Source of the DNA: Planctomycetota bacterium
GTDB lineage: Bacteria > Planctomycetota > Planctomycetia > Planctomycetales > Planctomycetaceae
NCBI GenBank assembly: GCA_023417655.1
Contig: JAEZFD010000065.1
Location: 1-64,000 of the forward strand
Length of the DNA: 64,000 nt
Direction: 5' to 3'
A program made the translations under genes and the position numbers. Position 1 is the stretch's first letter. Each line of letters opens with the position of its first letter. The notes beneath the pieces were generated by a model. It did not search any database and had not been told where the DNA came from. It saw nothing but the letters and a program-made list of their open reading frames with translations. This document shows positions 36,359 to 43,479 of the stretch, piece after piece.

Positions 36359-38071
36359 TCATTGATGAGACGATTTGAGACCGACCGGCTTGCCATCGAG
36401 TTCCCATTGCCGATCGAGCTGCCCCGTCAAATGCATCAGGGCCGTGGCAGGGACATCGACAAGATACGCCTGTTCTTCGATCCGCCCCACTTTCGCGGCA
36501 GGTCCACTGACGATCAAGAACACCTGCCGAATTTCCGGCTTGTCGTGTCCATCGCCATGACCTTTCAGATAGCCGCCATGATCCGTGCAGACGATGACAA
36601 TCCAGTTCTCTTCCGCGTACTTCGGACGGGCGTGCAATGCCTTCAGAACGGTCCCGATGTTTCCGTCGACGTTTTCAATCGCTTTCACATATTCAGGAAC
36701 ATCCGGGCTGAACCCCTTACCGTGCCCGGCGGCGTCGACCTGATGAAAGTAGACGAACATGGCAGTCGGATCGGCTTCGCCCAGGATCTTCGCAGCGCTC
36801 TCAGCAATCTTTGAATCGCGTGCCTGTTCGCCATTAGGGGCTTCTGTCTTGTTGTCGGCCGGATCCTTCTTGGCAGCAGGGGCAGGGGGCTGCAGATACA
36901 AACGGACCTGATTCTTGTCATGCAGTTCGAGGTTCAGACAGGCCGCGCCTTTCCCATAATTCCCCATCAGAATGTTTCGGCCTTCATCCGTCGTGCGGAA
37001 TCGGGTTTCGATCGTGAAATCACCTCGAGTGATTTTCTTCAAAGGCTCCTCAAGCGGAAGCCGTGCCCCCGAGTCCTTGTTCTCTTTGCCAGCCAGTTTC
37101 AGCGAGCCGGCTTTCGGTCCGTTGGAATCGTCCGCTGCTGCGAATTCGAGTCCTGCGGTCTTGGACACAGCAGTCGCGTTTCCGACACCGCTGGCTGGCC
37201 CCACACTGTTCGCGAGAATGCGTCCATTTCCGTTTTTTCCTTCTGATGAGCAGAGAATCTCAGCGAGCAACCCCTCCCGGGAGGTCTCGGCTTTTCCTGA
37301 TTGACTGGCGAGGGAACGGACCTCGTCAGCGGAGAGAGCTCGCTGCCAAAGCCGGATATCGGCCAGATTCCCATCGAAGGCGGTCGCTCCAGAACGAGTG
37401 TCTCGACCAAGGAAATAGGACTTTCCTTCCAGATCGAATTGATCGTTGAATGCCTCCACTTTTGCAGCGAGTTGACCATCGAGATAGAGCGAAACAACCC
37501 CATCTTTCCGAGTCGCAAGCAAGTGATGCCATTTGCCGTCCCGGGTGTTCGCCTGGACCTTGTCTCCAGACGCCTTCAGATCGACGAGTTGGTTGGGGCC
37601 TCGATTAATGGTGAAGTATTCATCGACATCAGCTTCTTCAACAATGAACTCTTTGATGGGCGACCAGGCCACCAGGGAGACGGTATAGGCGTCTGGCTTG
37701 AGGCGTTTCAAATTCTTGAAGAAGTGCGGGAACTGTTCATAGTTTCGGCCTTTGAAACTGTTGTCATGCACACCGTGCTTGTCAGCCCAGACGCCGGTCA
37801 GAATACTCGACCAGCCCGGTCCACTGATCGTGTTGTTCTTGTCATACCTCTCTCCAAGAATCTGAGCGGTATCTGTGAATGCCCCCTTCGTGATCAACTG
37901 ATCGATGTGAGGCGTCTTCGCTTTCGCCAGTGCATCAGGCCGGGTGCCATCCATCCCGATGATCAGCACGCGTCCAGTCTTTGGCCCCGCCGCCAGACTC
38001 ACGGTGGAGAGCAGTGTCCAGCAGGCCGCAACGACCAGTCCGGTGAACGCGAAGCAGGTTCTTCTTCTCAT
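36359..38071 (-). CDS. secreted alkaline-phosphatase-superfamily protein with inserted, apparently permuted LamG domain
   Basis: A 570-residue exported hydrolase. The signal peptide is 1-28. The phosphatase-superfamily core is split. Its first part (30-155) has metal ligand Asp41 (IIGMDGTRPDA) and Ser83 at the nucleophile position (NTISGPGWSSILTG). Its second part (420-570) has QVDAAGHGKG, CTDHGG and HGDGHDKPE. Between them, residues 157-258 read as the C-terminal half of a LamG/concanavalin-like domain (DGKWHHLLATRKDGVVSLYLDG ... FDGNLADIRLWQRALSADEV). Residues 265-395 read as the N-terminal half (GDFTIETRFRTTDEGRNILMG). The halves are thus in reversed order. The activity is unknown: phosphodiester, phosphonate ester or sulfate ester cleavage are options. 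AAGGTGAG precedes the ATG. Confidence 0.75.
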   Translation of the reverse strand: MRRRTCFAFTGLVVAACWTLLSTVSLAAGPKTGRVLIIGMDGTRPDALAKAKTPHIDQLITKGAFTDTAQILGERYDKNNTISGPGWSSILTGVWADKHGVHDNSFKGRNYEQFPHFFKNLKRLKPDAYTVSLVAWSPIKEFIVEEADVDEYFTINRGPNQLVDLKASGDKVQANTRDGKWHHLLATRKDGVVSLYLDGQLAAKVEAFNDQFDLEGKSYFLGRDTRSGATAFDGNLADIRLWQRALSADEVRSLASQSGKAETSREGLLAEILCSSEGKNGNGRILANSVGPASGVGNATAVSKTAGLEFAAADDSNGPKAGSLKLAGKENKDSGARLPLEEPLKKITRGDFTIETRFRTTDEGRNILMGNYGKGAACLNLELHDKNQVRLYLQPPAPAAKKDPADNKTEAPNGEQARDSKIAESAAKILGEADPTAMFVYFHQVDAAGHGKGFSPDVPEYVKAIENVDGNIGTVLKALHARPKYAEENWIVIVCTDHGGYLKGHGDGHDKPEIRQVFLIVSGPAAKVGRIEEQAYLVDVPATALMHLTGQLDRQWELDGKPVGLKSSHQ

Positions 38072-38143
38072 GAATTCTCACCTTAAAGTGGAGTGGAAGA
38101 CGGCGACATGGTCTGTTCACATGATGAAACCGACTACATTAAC

Positions 38144-38180
38144 AAGCATCAAAGTTGACTGCTAGTCAACTTTGATGCTT
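38144..38180. promoter_or_regulatory. perfect inverted repeat, 17-bp arms
   Basis: AAGCATCAAAGTTGACT (38144-38160) is exactly reverse-complementary to 38164-38180, separated by GCT. It lies 73 bp upstream of the phosphatase-superfamily gene and 86 bp after the lipoprotein gene, both on the minus strand. The inner 10-mer AAAGTTGACT recurs at 41220-41229 in the divergent promoter region of the same locus. It could be a dyad operator or, in RNA, a very stable hairpin. It lacks a clear U-tract. Confidence 0.6.
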
Positions 38181-38266
38181 CGGGGGCTCTGGAAGCAACT
38201 GTTGGGGTTTCTCAAGGCTTCGTTCGAATTCCGCAGAACGCGACGATGCAGCGCGGCGGATGCGGC

Positions 38267-38701
38267 TTACTTCAGCTCGAGAGTGATTTTGTTGGCGTCT
38301 GCTGACGGAGCGACTGTGGCAGTCAGGCCGCTCTTCGCTAACTCAGTGTATTTCATGGGAATCTTGGAGACGGCCGGCTCAAGGCTCTCGCCGTCAGATC
38401 CAACTTTCGCATTAGGAGAGGGCGCTTGAAACGCCTGCACGGTCACGCGATGACTTCCCACGGCAGCGCCCGGCCGACCTTGAGTCGAAAGCGTGAAACG
38501 CCCTGCCTCATCGCTTCTTCCGATGGCAACGGGCCCCTTCTCAGGCGTAAAGACCACACTCGCCCCTGCGAGTGGCTTGCCTTCAAACTGGATCGATCCG
38601 TCGACGACCGCGAGCTGAGGAGCGTCACTGGCACCACCGCATCCGACAGCGAGAATCGAGAGCGCCACAATCGCGAGATAACCTTTGCGAGTCATACTCA
38701 T
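38267..38701 (-). CDS. small lipoprotein with carboxypeptidase-regulatory-like domain
   Basis: A 144-residue lipoprotein: signal peptide, lipobox LAVGC (Cys about 20), then a single transthyretin-like beta-sandwich (VDGSIQFEGKPLAGASVVFTPEKGP, GRSDEAGRFTLSTQGRPGAAVGSHRVTVQ). The start at 38701 is set by GGAGA 2-3 nt upstream of the ATG; a second ATG two codons later has better spacing. It follows the second DUF1559 gene by 160 bp and precedes the phosphatase-superfamily gene. It is a distant paralogue of the lipoprotein at 30057-30449. Confidence 0.83.
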   Translation of the reverse strand: MSMTRKGYLAIVALSILAVGCGGASDAPQLAVVDGSIQFEGKPLAGASVVFTPEKGPVAIGRSDEAGRFTLSTQGRPGAAVGSHRVTVQAFQAPSPNAKVGSDGESLEPAVSKIPMKYTELAKSGLTATVAPSADANKITLELK

Positions 38702-38861
38702 TTGTCTCCACGAATTTCTTGATATGTCGCCTGATCTCAGAGAAGTCACTCAGGCGATGAACTCACGTGTCGTTCCCCACTGCCCCGGTTTCCTCAAATC
38801 GTAAACGGCTTGACCGTATGCACGTCGGGATCGTTGTGAGACAGTGCAACTCGACAGAAAC

Positions 38862-39890
38862 TCAGAATTCGCCGATCGTCTTTCCGTCGGCGCGACCACC
38901 AAGACGCTGATAAGTGTTGGCGTGATCGATATTCTCGCTGAGAAAATGAACGGAGCCGTCTCCAAACAGAAAATGGGCGCCGCCAGTATGCATCGACCGG
39001 AATCCAAACGAATAATTCCAGCGATTGCCGCCGGTGCAATCCGGGTCAGTAATTCGACGAGTATCTATTAATGTACAAGTGGTGTAATCATTAATCGGTG
39101 TGAGCGTCATTCCCTCCGCATTACAGACAGAGATAGCATATGACCAGCTGGCACGACTTGCGTCCAGACACCCAGGGATTAATTCTCCTATCTGAATAGT
39201 ATTGGAAAGCCCATCCGAAACATCGGCGATCCGGATGACCGCTCCATCTCGGGAGATCATCCCCGAGATCTCATCCCGATTACGTGATTCCCCATAATTC
39301 CGGGTCTTCTCTGCATAGATGTTATACGGAGAACACTTCGAACCCAGCCCACCTTCATTGTCCGATGTGGTCCACTGAGAGCCCATGGAACCCCCATAAC
39401 TTCCCTGTGCCCAACTACTGCGGGCTTCGGTATTGCTGTCACTCGGACAAAGAGTGAAGGGGAGATTGATCTGCCGGAACTGCAATCCGCTATTCAGAAT
39501 TTGATAAGCAACAATGCCGGCATTTGTTCCGTTATAAGAGGTTGCCGGCAGCTTTCCAGACAGGTCAAGCTCGTTATAAAGCGGCGCCTGTTCCAGATAT
39601 GGAAGTAATCGCACCTGCCAGCTGATTCGAGGCAAGTTATTGCGAAGTCCCGCACCACCAATAGGAAACATGTTAAATGTGTCGTGATAATTCTGAAGAG
39701 CCAGTCCGTACTGTTTCAGATTATTCTTGCACTGACTGCGCCGCGCGGCCTCACGCGCCTGCTGGACGGCCGGAAGTAACAATGCAATCAGCACAGCGAT
39801 GATGGCAATGACCACCAGAAGTTCAATGAGTGTGAATGCGAATCGGGACGCGAATTGAACACGTTGATTTGTTTTGTACCCGAGAGACAT
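38862..39890 (-). CDS. DUF1559 prepilin-like protein, tandem copy
   Basis: A 342-residue pilin-like DUF1559 protein with the cleavage/helix motif A-FTLIELLVVIAIIAVLIALL at residues 18-38 and QQAREAARRSQCKNNLKQYGLALQNYHD. Its C-terminal half is strikingly similar to the neighbour at 40146-41135: both contain GCLDASRASWSYAISVCNAE, INDYTTC and the terminal RADGKTIG / RSDGRTIG segment. The two are recent tandem duplicates. AAAGGA lies about 8 nt before the ATG. It belongs to the minus-strand run that ends with the phosphonate enzymes. Confidence 0.88.
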   Translation of the reverse strand: MSLGYKTNQRVQFASRFAFTLIELLVVIAIIAVLIALLLPAVQQAREAARRSQCKNNLKQYGLALQNYHDTFNMFPIGGAGLRNNLPRISWQVRLLPYLEQAPLYNELDLSGKLPATSYNGTNAGIVAYQILNSGLQFRQINLPFTLCPSDSNTEARSSWAQGSYGGSMGSQWTTSDNEGGLGSKCSPYNIYAEKTRNYGESRNRDEISGMISRDGAVIRIADVSDGLSNTIQIGELIPGCLDASRASWSYAISVCNAEGMTLTPINDYTTCTLIDTRRITDPDCTGGNRWNYSFGFRSMHTGGAHFLFGDGSVHFLSENIDHANTYQRLGGRADGKTIGEF

Positions 39891-40145
39891 GGAAGCATTC
39901 CTTTTGACTCGATGAGAGCGATCGCCTTCACTGACAGAGTTGTCAGGCCGAAGGCGGATAGAAATGAAATGCGTGCAAGAAAATCACGACATAGCGGAAG
40001 ACTTGCTGCGACCGATTCTGTCGTGGCTGCCGTCAGAATTGTGGACTGATCCTGATGGATTCCCTGCCCGGGAGAGTCAATGGAACCCTAATTCCATTGA
40101 TCGTCTTGGATCTTCAGGAGCTTCAAACGCGAATCATTGCGGCTA

Positions 40146-41135
40146 TTAAAAATCGCCAATCGTCCGACCGTCTGAACGCCCGCCGAGTGACTGATACGTT
40201 CCTGCGTGATCGATGTTTTCACTAATGAAACGAACAGATCCATCCGCCATGAGGAAGTGAGCTCCTCCAGAGTGTGGGGATCGAAATCCGAACGAAAAGT
40301 TCCAGGCGTTATGTGCAGTGCATAGACTGTTAGCGATGCGGCGGCCTGAGCCGAGCAATTCACACGTCGTGTAATCGTTAATCGGAGCGAGGGTCATCCC
40401 CTCGGCATTGCAGACTGAGATGGCATATGACCAGCTGGCGCGACTGGCATCCAGACACCCAGGCATGACTTCCCCGACGAAGATCGTGTTGGAGGCTCCG
40501 TCTTTCACGTCGCCCAGTCTGATCGAGGCCCCGTCGCGAGAGAACATTCCTGACAGTGTCGCCCGGATCAGAGTCCTCCCGTAATCCGGTTTCAGTTTCA
40601 GAGCATACACCTGATAGGGATTGCAGCTGGCATCGTTACTCGCATCGCTCGGAGATCCTTGCGATCCCATCGAACCTGAGTAGCTTCCTTGTGCATATCC
40701 GCCGCGAATGCCTGTATCCGGATCACTGGGGCAGGTCGCCCCGGGGATTGCGACCTCGCGGACCAGCTTGCCGTTCGGTAGCGTCGCGGCGACAGCGATA
40801 GCTGTGTTACCAGACATATCGATCTGATTGTACAGAGCGGCCTGATCCAGAAACGGCAGGACTCTGACTTGCCAGCTGACCCGAGGGGCGGAATCACGAG
40901 CACCTGCTCCCCCGATCGGAAACATGTCGGCATTGTCGTGATAGTTGTGAAGTGCGAGCCCGTACTGTTTCAGGTTGTTCTTGCACTGACTGCGTCTTGC
41001 AGCTTCTCTCGCCTGCTGAACGGCGGGCAGCAAGAGCGCCACCAGCACAGCGATGATCGCGATCACAACGAGCAACTCGATGAGCGTGAAGGCAGATTTC
41101 GCTCTCTGATACCGAGATTGCATACTTGGCATCAT
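40146..41135 (-). CDS. DUF1559 prepilin-like protein, first gene of the minus-strand locus
   Basis: A 329-residue pilin-like DUF1559 protein, with A-FTLIELLVVIAIIAVLVALLL near residues 15-35, QQAREAARRSQCKNNLKQYGLALHNYHDN and the C-terminal HSGGAHFLMADGSVRFISENI. It is a tandem paralogue of the next gene. GGAGG lies 3 nt before ATG 41135 and 6 nt before a second ATG at 41132; the latter spacing is better. Being first after the divergent intergenic region, it probably marks the 5' end of the operon that continues through the lipoprotein, phosphatase-like and phosphonate genes, though gaps of 130-255 bp leave room for internal promoters. Confidence 0.88.
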   Translation of the reverse strand: MMPSMQSRYQRAKSAFTLIELLVVIAIIAVLVALLLPAVQQAREAARRSQCKNNLKQYGLALHNYHDNADMFPIGGAGARDSAPRVSWQVRVLPFLDQAALYNQIDMSGNTAIAVAATLPNGKLVREVAIPGATCPSDPDTGIRGGYAQGSYSGSMGSQGSPSDASNDASCNPYQVYALKLKPDYGRTLIRATLSGMFSRDGASIRLGDVKDGASNTIFVGEVMPGCLDASRASWSYAISVCNAEGMTLAPINDYTTCELLGSGRRIANSLCTAHNAWNFSFGFRSPHSGGAHFLMADGSVRFISENIDHAGTYQSLGGRSDGRTIGDF

Positions 41136-41500
41136 TAACCTCCGATGTGAATAAGCAGGAGAAGGCGTTCGAATACACGCGGAATCTTCGGCCTTCAAGT
41201 GTCAGTGTCTTTTCAGTGGAAAGTTGACTCTAACTCAATGAAGTTGAAGTGAACTCAATGTGAATTGTTTATTGAGAAGAGGCGTTGAGATTGAAATCCT
41301 GTTGTTGCAGGGCTTTACTCACTTCTCGTGCTGATTGTGCGACCGCCATCCGCCCAATCAACAAAACTGCAATCGTGGATGTGTAGGCTCGATTCTACGG
41401 TCGAAGTTGTTATTGTCAATCTACAATGTTGATCTTGAATCAACTTCATCTGCACGGTGTCTCTGCAGATTCCCCCTTTGAAGCGAATGGATCGAATCGC
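41136..41500. promoter_or_regulatory. divergent control region of the phosphonate locus
   Basis: 365 gene-free bp between the DUF1559 gene and the transporter, AT-richer than its surroundings. It holds AAAGTTGACT (41220-41229, identical to an arm of the 38144 palindrome), GAAGTTG (41240-41246 and 41403-41409), CAACTTC (41441-41447) and the dyad GTTGAT-5 nt-ATCAAC (41428-41444). Clustered copies of one half-site suggest binding sites for a regulator, most simply the XRE-cupin protein encoded at 42836. That link is inference. Confidence 0.5.
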
Positions 41501-42799
41501 ATGACTGAGATTGTTGGGCAGCAAGATGAGGTGACCGCGCGGAGATTCCGCCGAGCTCAGTGGCGAATCCTCCTGGTGACGATGTTCTGCTATCTGTTCT
41601 TCTACACGGGTCGACAGGCCTTCGGTTTTGCCATTCCGGGGATTCAGAACGAACTGCATCTCAGTAAATCCACACTCGGCTGGATCAGCACCGCGATGCT
41701 CTGGTCCTACGCGATCGGTCAGGCGGTGAATGGCAATCTGGGTGACCAGTACGGTGGCCGGATCATGATGAGCCTCGGGGCCTGGCTCTCTTGCGGGCTC
41801 AACTGGCTCGTGAGCTTCGGAACGGGGGTGTTATCCATTGCCGTCCCATGGGCTGCCAACGGGTTCGCTCAATCCATGGGCTGGGCTCCCGGCAGCAGGG
41901 TGCTCTCCAACTGGTGGAGTCACACGGAACGCGGCCGCGTTTATGGCGCATATGTTTTTGCTGCAGGGTCAGCGTCGGTAGTGACGTACGTGACTTCCAA
42001 TCTGATTCTTCAATGGGGTCTCGACTGGCGATGGATCTTCCGTTTACCGGTCCTCCTGCTCCTCGTCGGCGGGACCGCCTACTTCCTGCTGGTTCGCAAT
42101 ACCCCTGAGGAACTCGGATTTCCTCCTCTGCACGACGAAGATGACGCGACCCCGAGAACGGATATCTCCGAGTCTCAAGACGAGTCCCCTGAGCCACTGA
42201 TCGTAGAAACCGTCGGCGAGCGCTATCGATACGTACTGCGAAACGGCCGCTTTCTCATCGCCAGCTTTTCAATTGGTTTCCAGAGCATGGCCCGTTACGG
42301 GTTGTTGATCTGGGTGCCCGTCCACTTTCTCGGCTCGACCTGGAAATCGAATCCGGAGAGCAGCTGGATCAGCGTCGCTCTGCCCGTCGGAATGGCGCTG
42401 GGAGCACTCGCCAGCGGCTGGATGTCTGACAAACTGTTCAACTCCAACCGGTCGATTCCAATCTTCACCTTCATGTCGCTGGCGGCGATCTCATCGCTGG
42501 CGATGTATGTCATGCCGCCGCATTCGTGGACAAGTATCGCTTTGCTGTTTCTTTGCGGTTTCTTTGCCTATGGACCGCAGGCCGCCTATTGGGCACTCTG
42601 CCCGGATCTGCTGGGAACTCGCAGGGCTGGGACCGGAACCGGCGTGATGAACACCTTCGCTTATGCGTTTGCAGGCCTGGGTGAACCACTCATCGGCTGG
42701 ATGATCGAACACAACGACAACCGGACCGAGCTGATTTTTGCCGTTGTCTCGGCTGCTTGCCTGGCAAGCGCCATTTCGGCTCTGTTCATTCGCCGCTGA
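41501..42799 (+). CDS. MFS transporter of the organophosphate:phosphate antiporter type
   Basis: A 432-residue, 12-helix major facilitator resembling GlpT/UhpT/UhpC. Family features are the N-terminal MFCYLFFYTGRQAFGFAIPGIQNEL with the conserved Tyr-Arg pair, GWISTAMLWSYAIGQAVNGNLGDQYGGR (loop 2-3 signature), and NWWSHTERGRVYGAYVFAAGSASVV. The family exchanges phosphorylated organic molecules for phosphate, which would fit uptake of a phosphonate; hexuronate-type substrates are an alternative. The start at ATG 41501 is chosen because charged N-terminal sequence leads straight into helix 1. It is 36 bp before the XRE-cupin gene and probably cotranscribed. Confidence 0.83.
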   Translation: MTEIVGQQDEVTARRFRRAQWRILLVTMFCYLFFYTGRQAFGFAIPGIQNELHLSKSTLGWISTAMLWSYAIGQAVNGNLGDQYGGRIMMSLGAWLSCGLNWLVSFGTGVLSIAVPWAANGFAQSMGWAPGSRVLSNWWSHTERGRVYGAYVFAAGSASVVTYVTSNLILQWGLDWRWIFRLPVLLLLVGGTAYFLLVRNTPEELGFPPLHDEDDATPRTDISESQDESPEPLIVETVGERYRYVLRNGRFLIASFSIGFQSMARYGLLIWVPVHFLGSTWKSNPESSWISVALPVGMALGALASGWMSDKLFNSNRSIPIFTFMSLAAISSLAMYVMPPHSWTSIALLFLCGFFAYGPQAAYWALCPDLLGTRRAGTGTGVMNTFAYAFAGLGEPLIGWMIEHNDNRTELIFAVVSAACLASAISALFIRR

Positions 42800-42835
42800 G
42801 TTGTTTGGACGAATTAGCCCCCATATAGTGAGGGA

Positions 42836-43405
42836 ATGAACCTTGTTGAACTAGCCCAGCGGATCCGAAAGCTGCGACTGGATCGCCGACTGACACTCGA
42901 ACAGGTCGCATCGCAGACTGGTTTGACGCGCAGCTGGCTTTCTAAAGTCGAAAACTTCCGCGTTACTCCGTCTTTGACAGCGCTGGGCGAAATCGCGGTC
43001 GCACTCGGTGTCCCCATCTCACAGCTGGTGGAAGGGCTTGACGCAAAGCCACAGATGGTCGTCGTGCGTCGCAATGATCGTGTGGTCATCGACCGTGACG
43101 GTGATCGCTCCAACATCAAGTATGAGTCACTCGCTCACAAGCGGGTGAATCGGGCGATGGACCCTTTCCTGCTCACCATTCAGGGCATGGATGTCAGCCG
43201 GGAGCCGCTGACACATGAGGGGGAAGAGTTCCTCATGGTCATTTCCGGACGTGTCGATCTGAAATTTGGCGAAGAAGTTTATTCGCTCTCCGCCGGAGAC
43301 AGCATGTACTTCGACGGCAGCACCAAGCACTGTCTGGTGAACCCGTACGAAGCTCCGGCGGAAGTGTTGTGCGTGTTCTATGCGCGCCAGTTCCAGGGCG
43401 AGTAG
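42836..43405 (+). CDS. XRE-family regulator with C-terminal cupin domain
   Basis: A 189-residue transcription regulator. Residues 5-62 are a Cro/C1-type helix-turn-helix (LAQRIRKLRLDRRLTLEQVASQTGLTRSWLSKVE). Residues 110-185 are a cupin_2 domain (HEGEEFLMVISGRVDLKFGEEVYSLSAGDSMYFDGSTKHCLVNP) likely to bind a small effector. The AGGGA ribosome site is immediately upstream of the ATG. Its position next to the transporter and opposite the phosphonate genes makes it the candidate controller of this locus. Confidence 0.87.
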   Translation: MNLVELAQRIRKLRLDRRLTLEQVASQTGLTRSWLSKVENFRVTPSLTALGEIAVALGVPISQLVEGLDAKPQMVVVRRNDRVVIDRDGDRSNIKYESLAHKRVNRAMDPFLLTIQGMDVSREPLTHEGEEFLMVISGRVDLKFGEEVYSLSAGDSMYFDGSTKHCLVNPYEAPAEVLCVFYARQFQGE

Positions 43406-43479
43406 CCACGCCGCAGATTGTATTGCAATTGCTGTAGCTAGTCCCTTCAACACAGTGACAGGTGCAATCTCCCCCGGGC

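Noticed and set aside
36359..38071. A second phosphonoacetate hydrolase next to phnA
   Set aside because: It shares the superfamily but has Ser, not Thr, at the nucleophile position, an exported form and a LamG insert, so a different substrate is more likely.
37301..38086. A 261-codon open frame on the + strand opposite the phosphatase/LamG gene
   Set aside because: It is fully antisense to a gene with clear domains and motifs; the translation shows no recognisable family and arises from GC-rich codon bias on the other strand.
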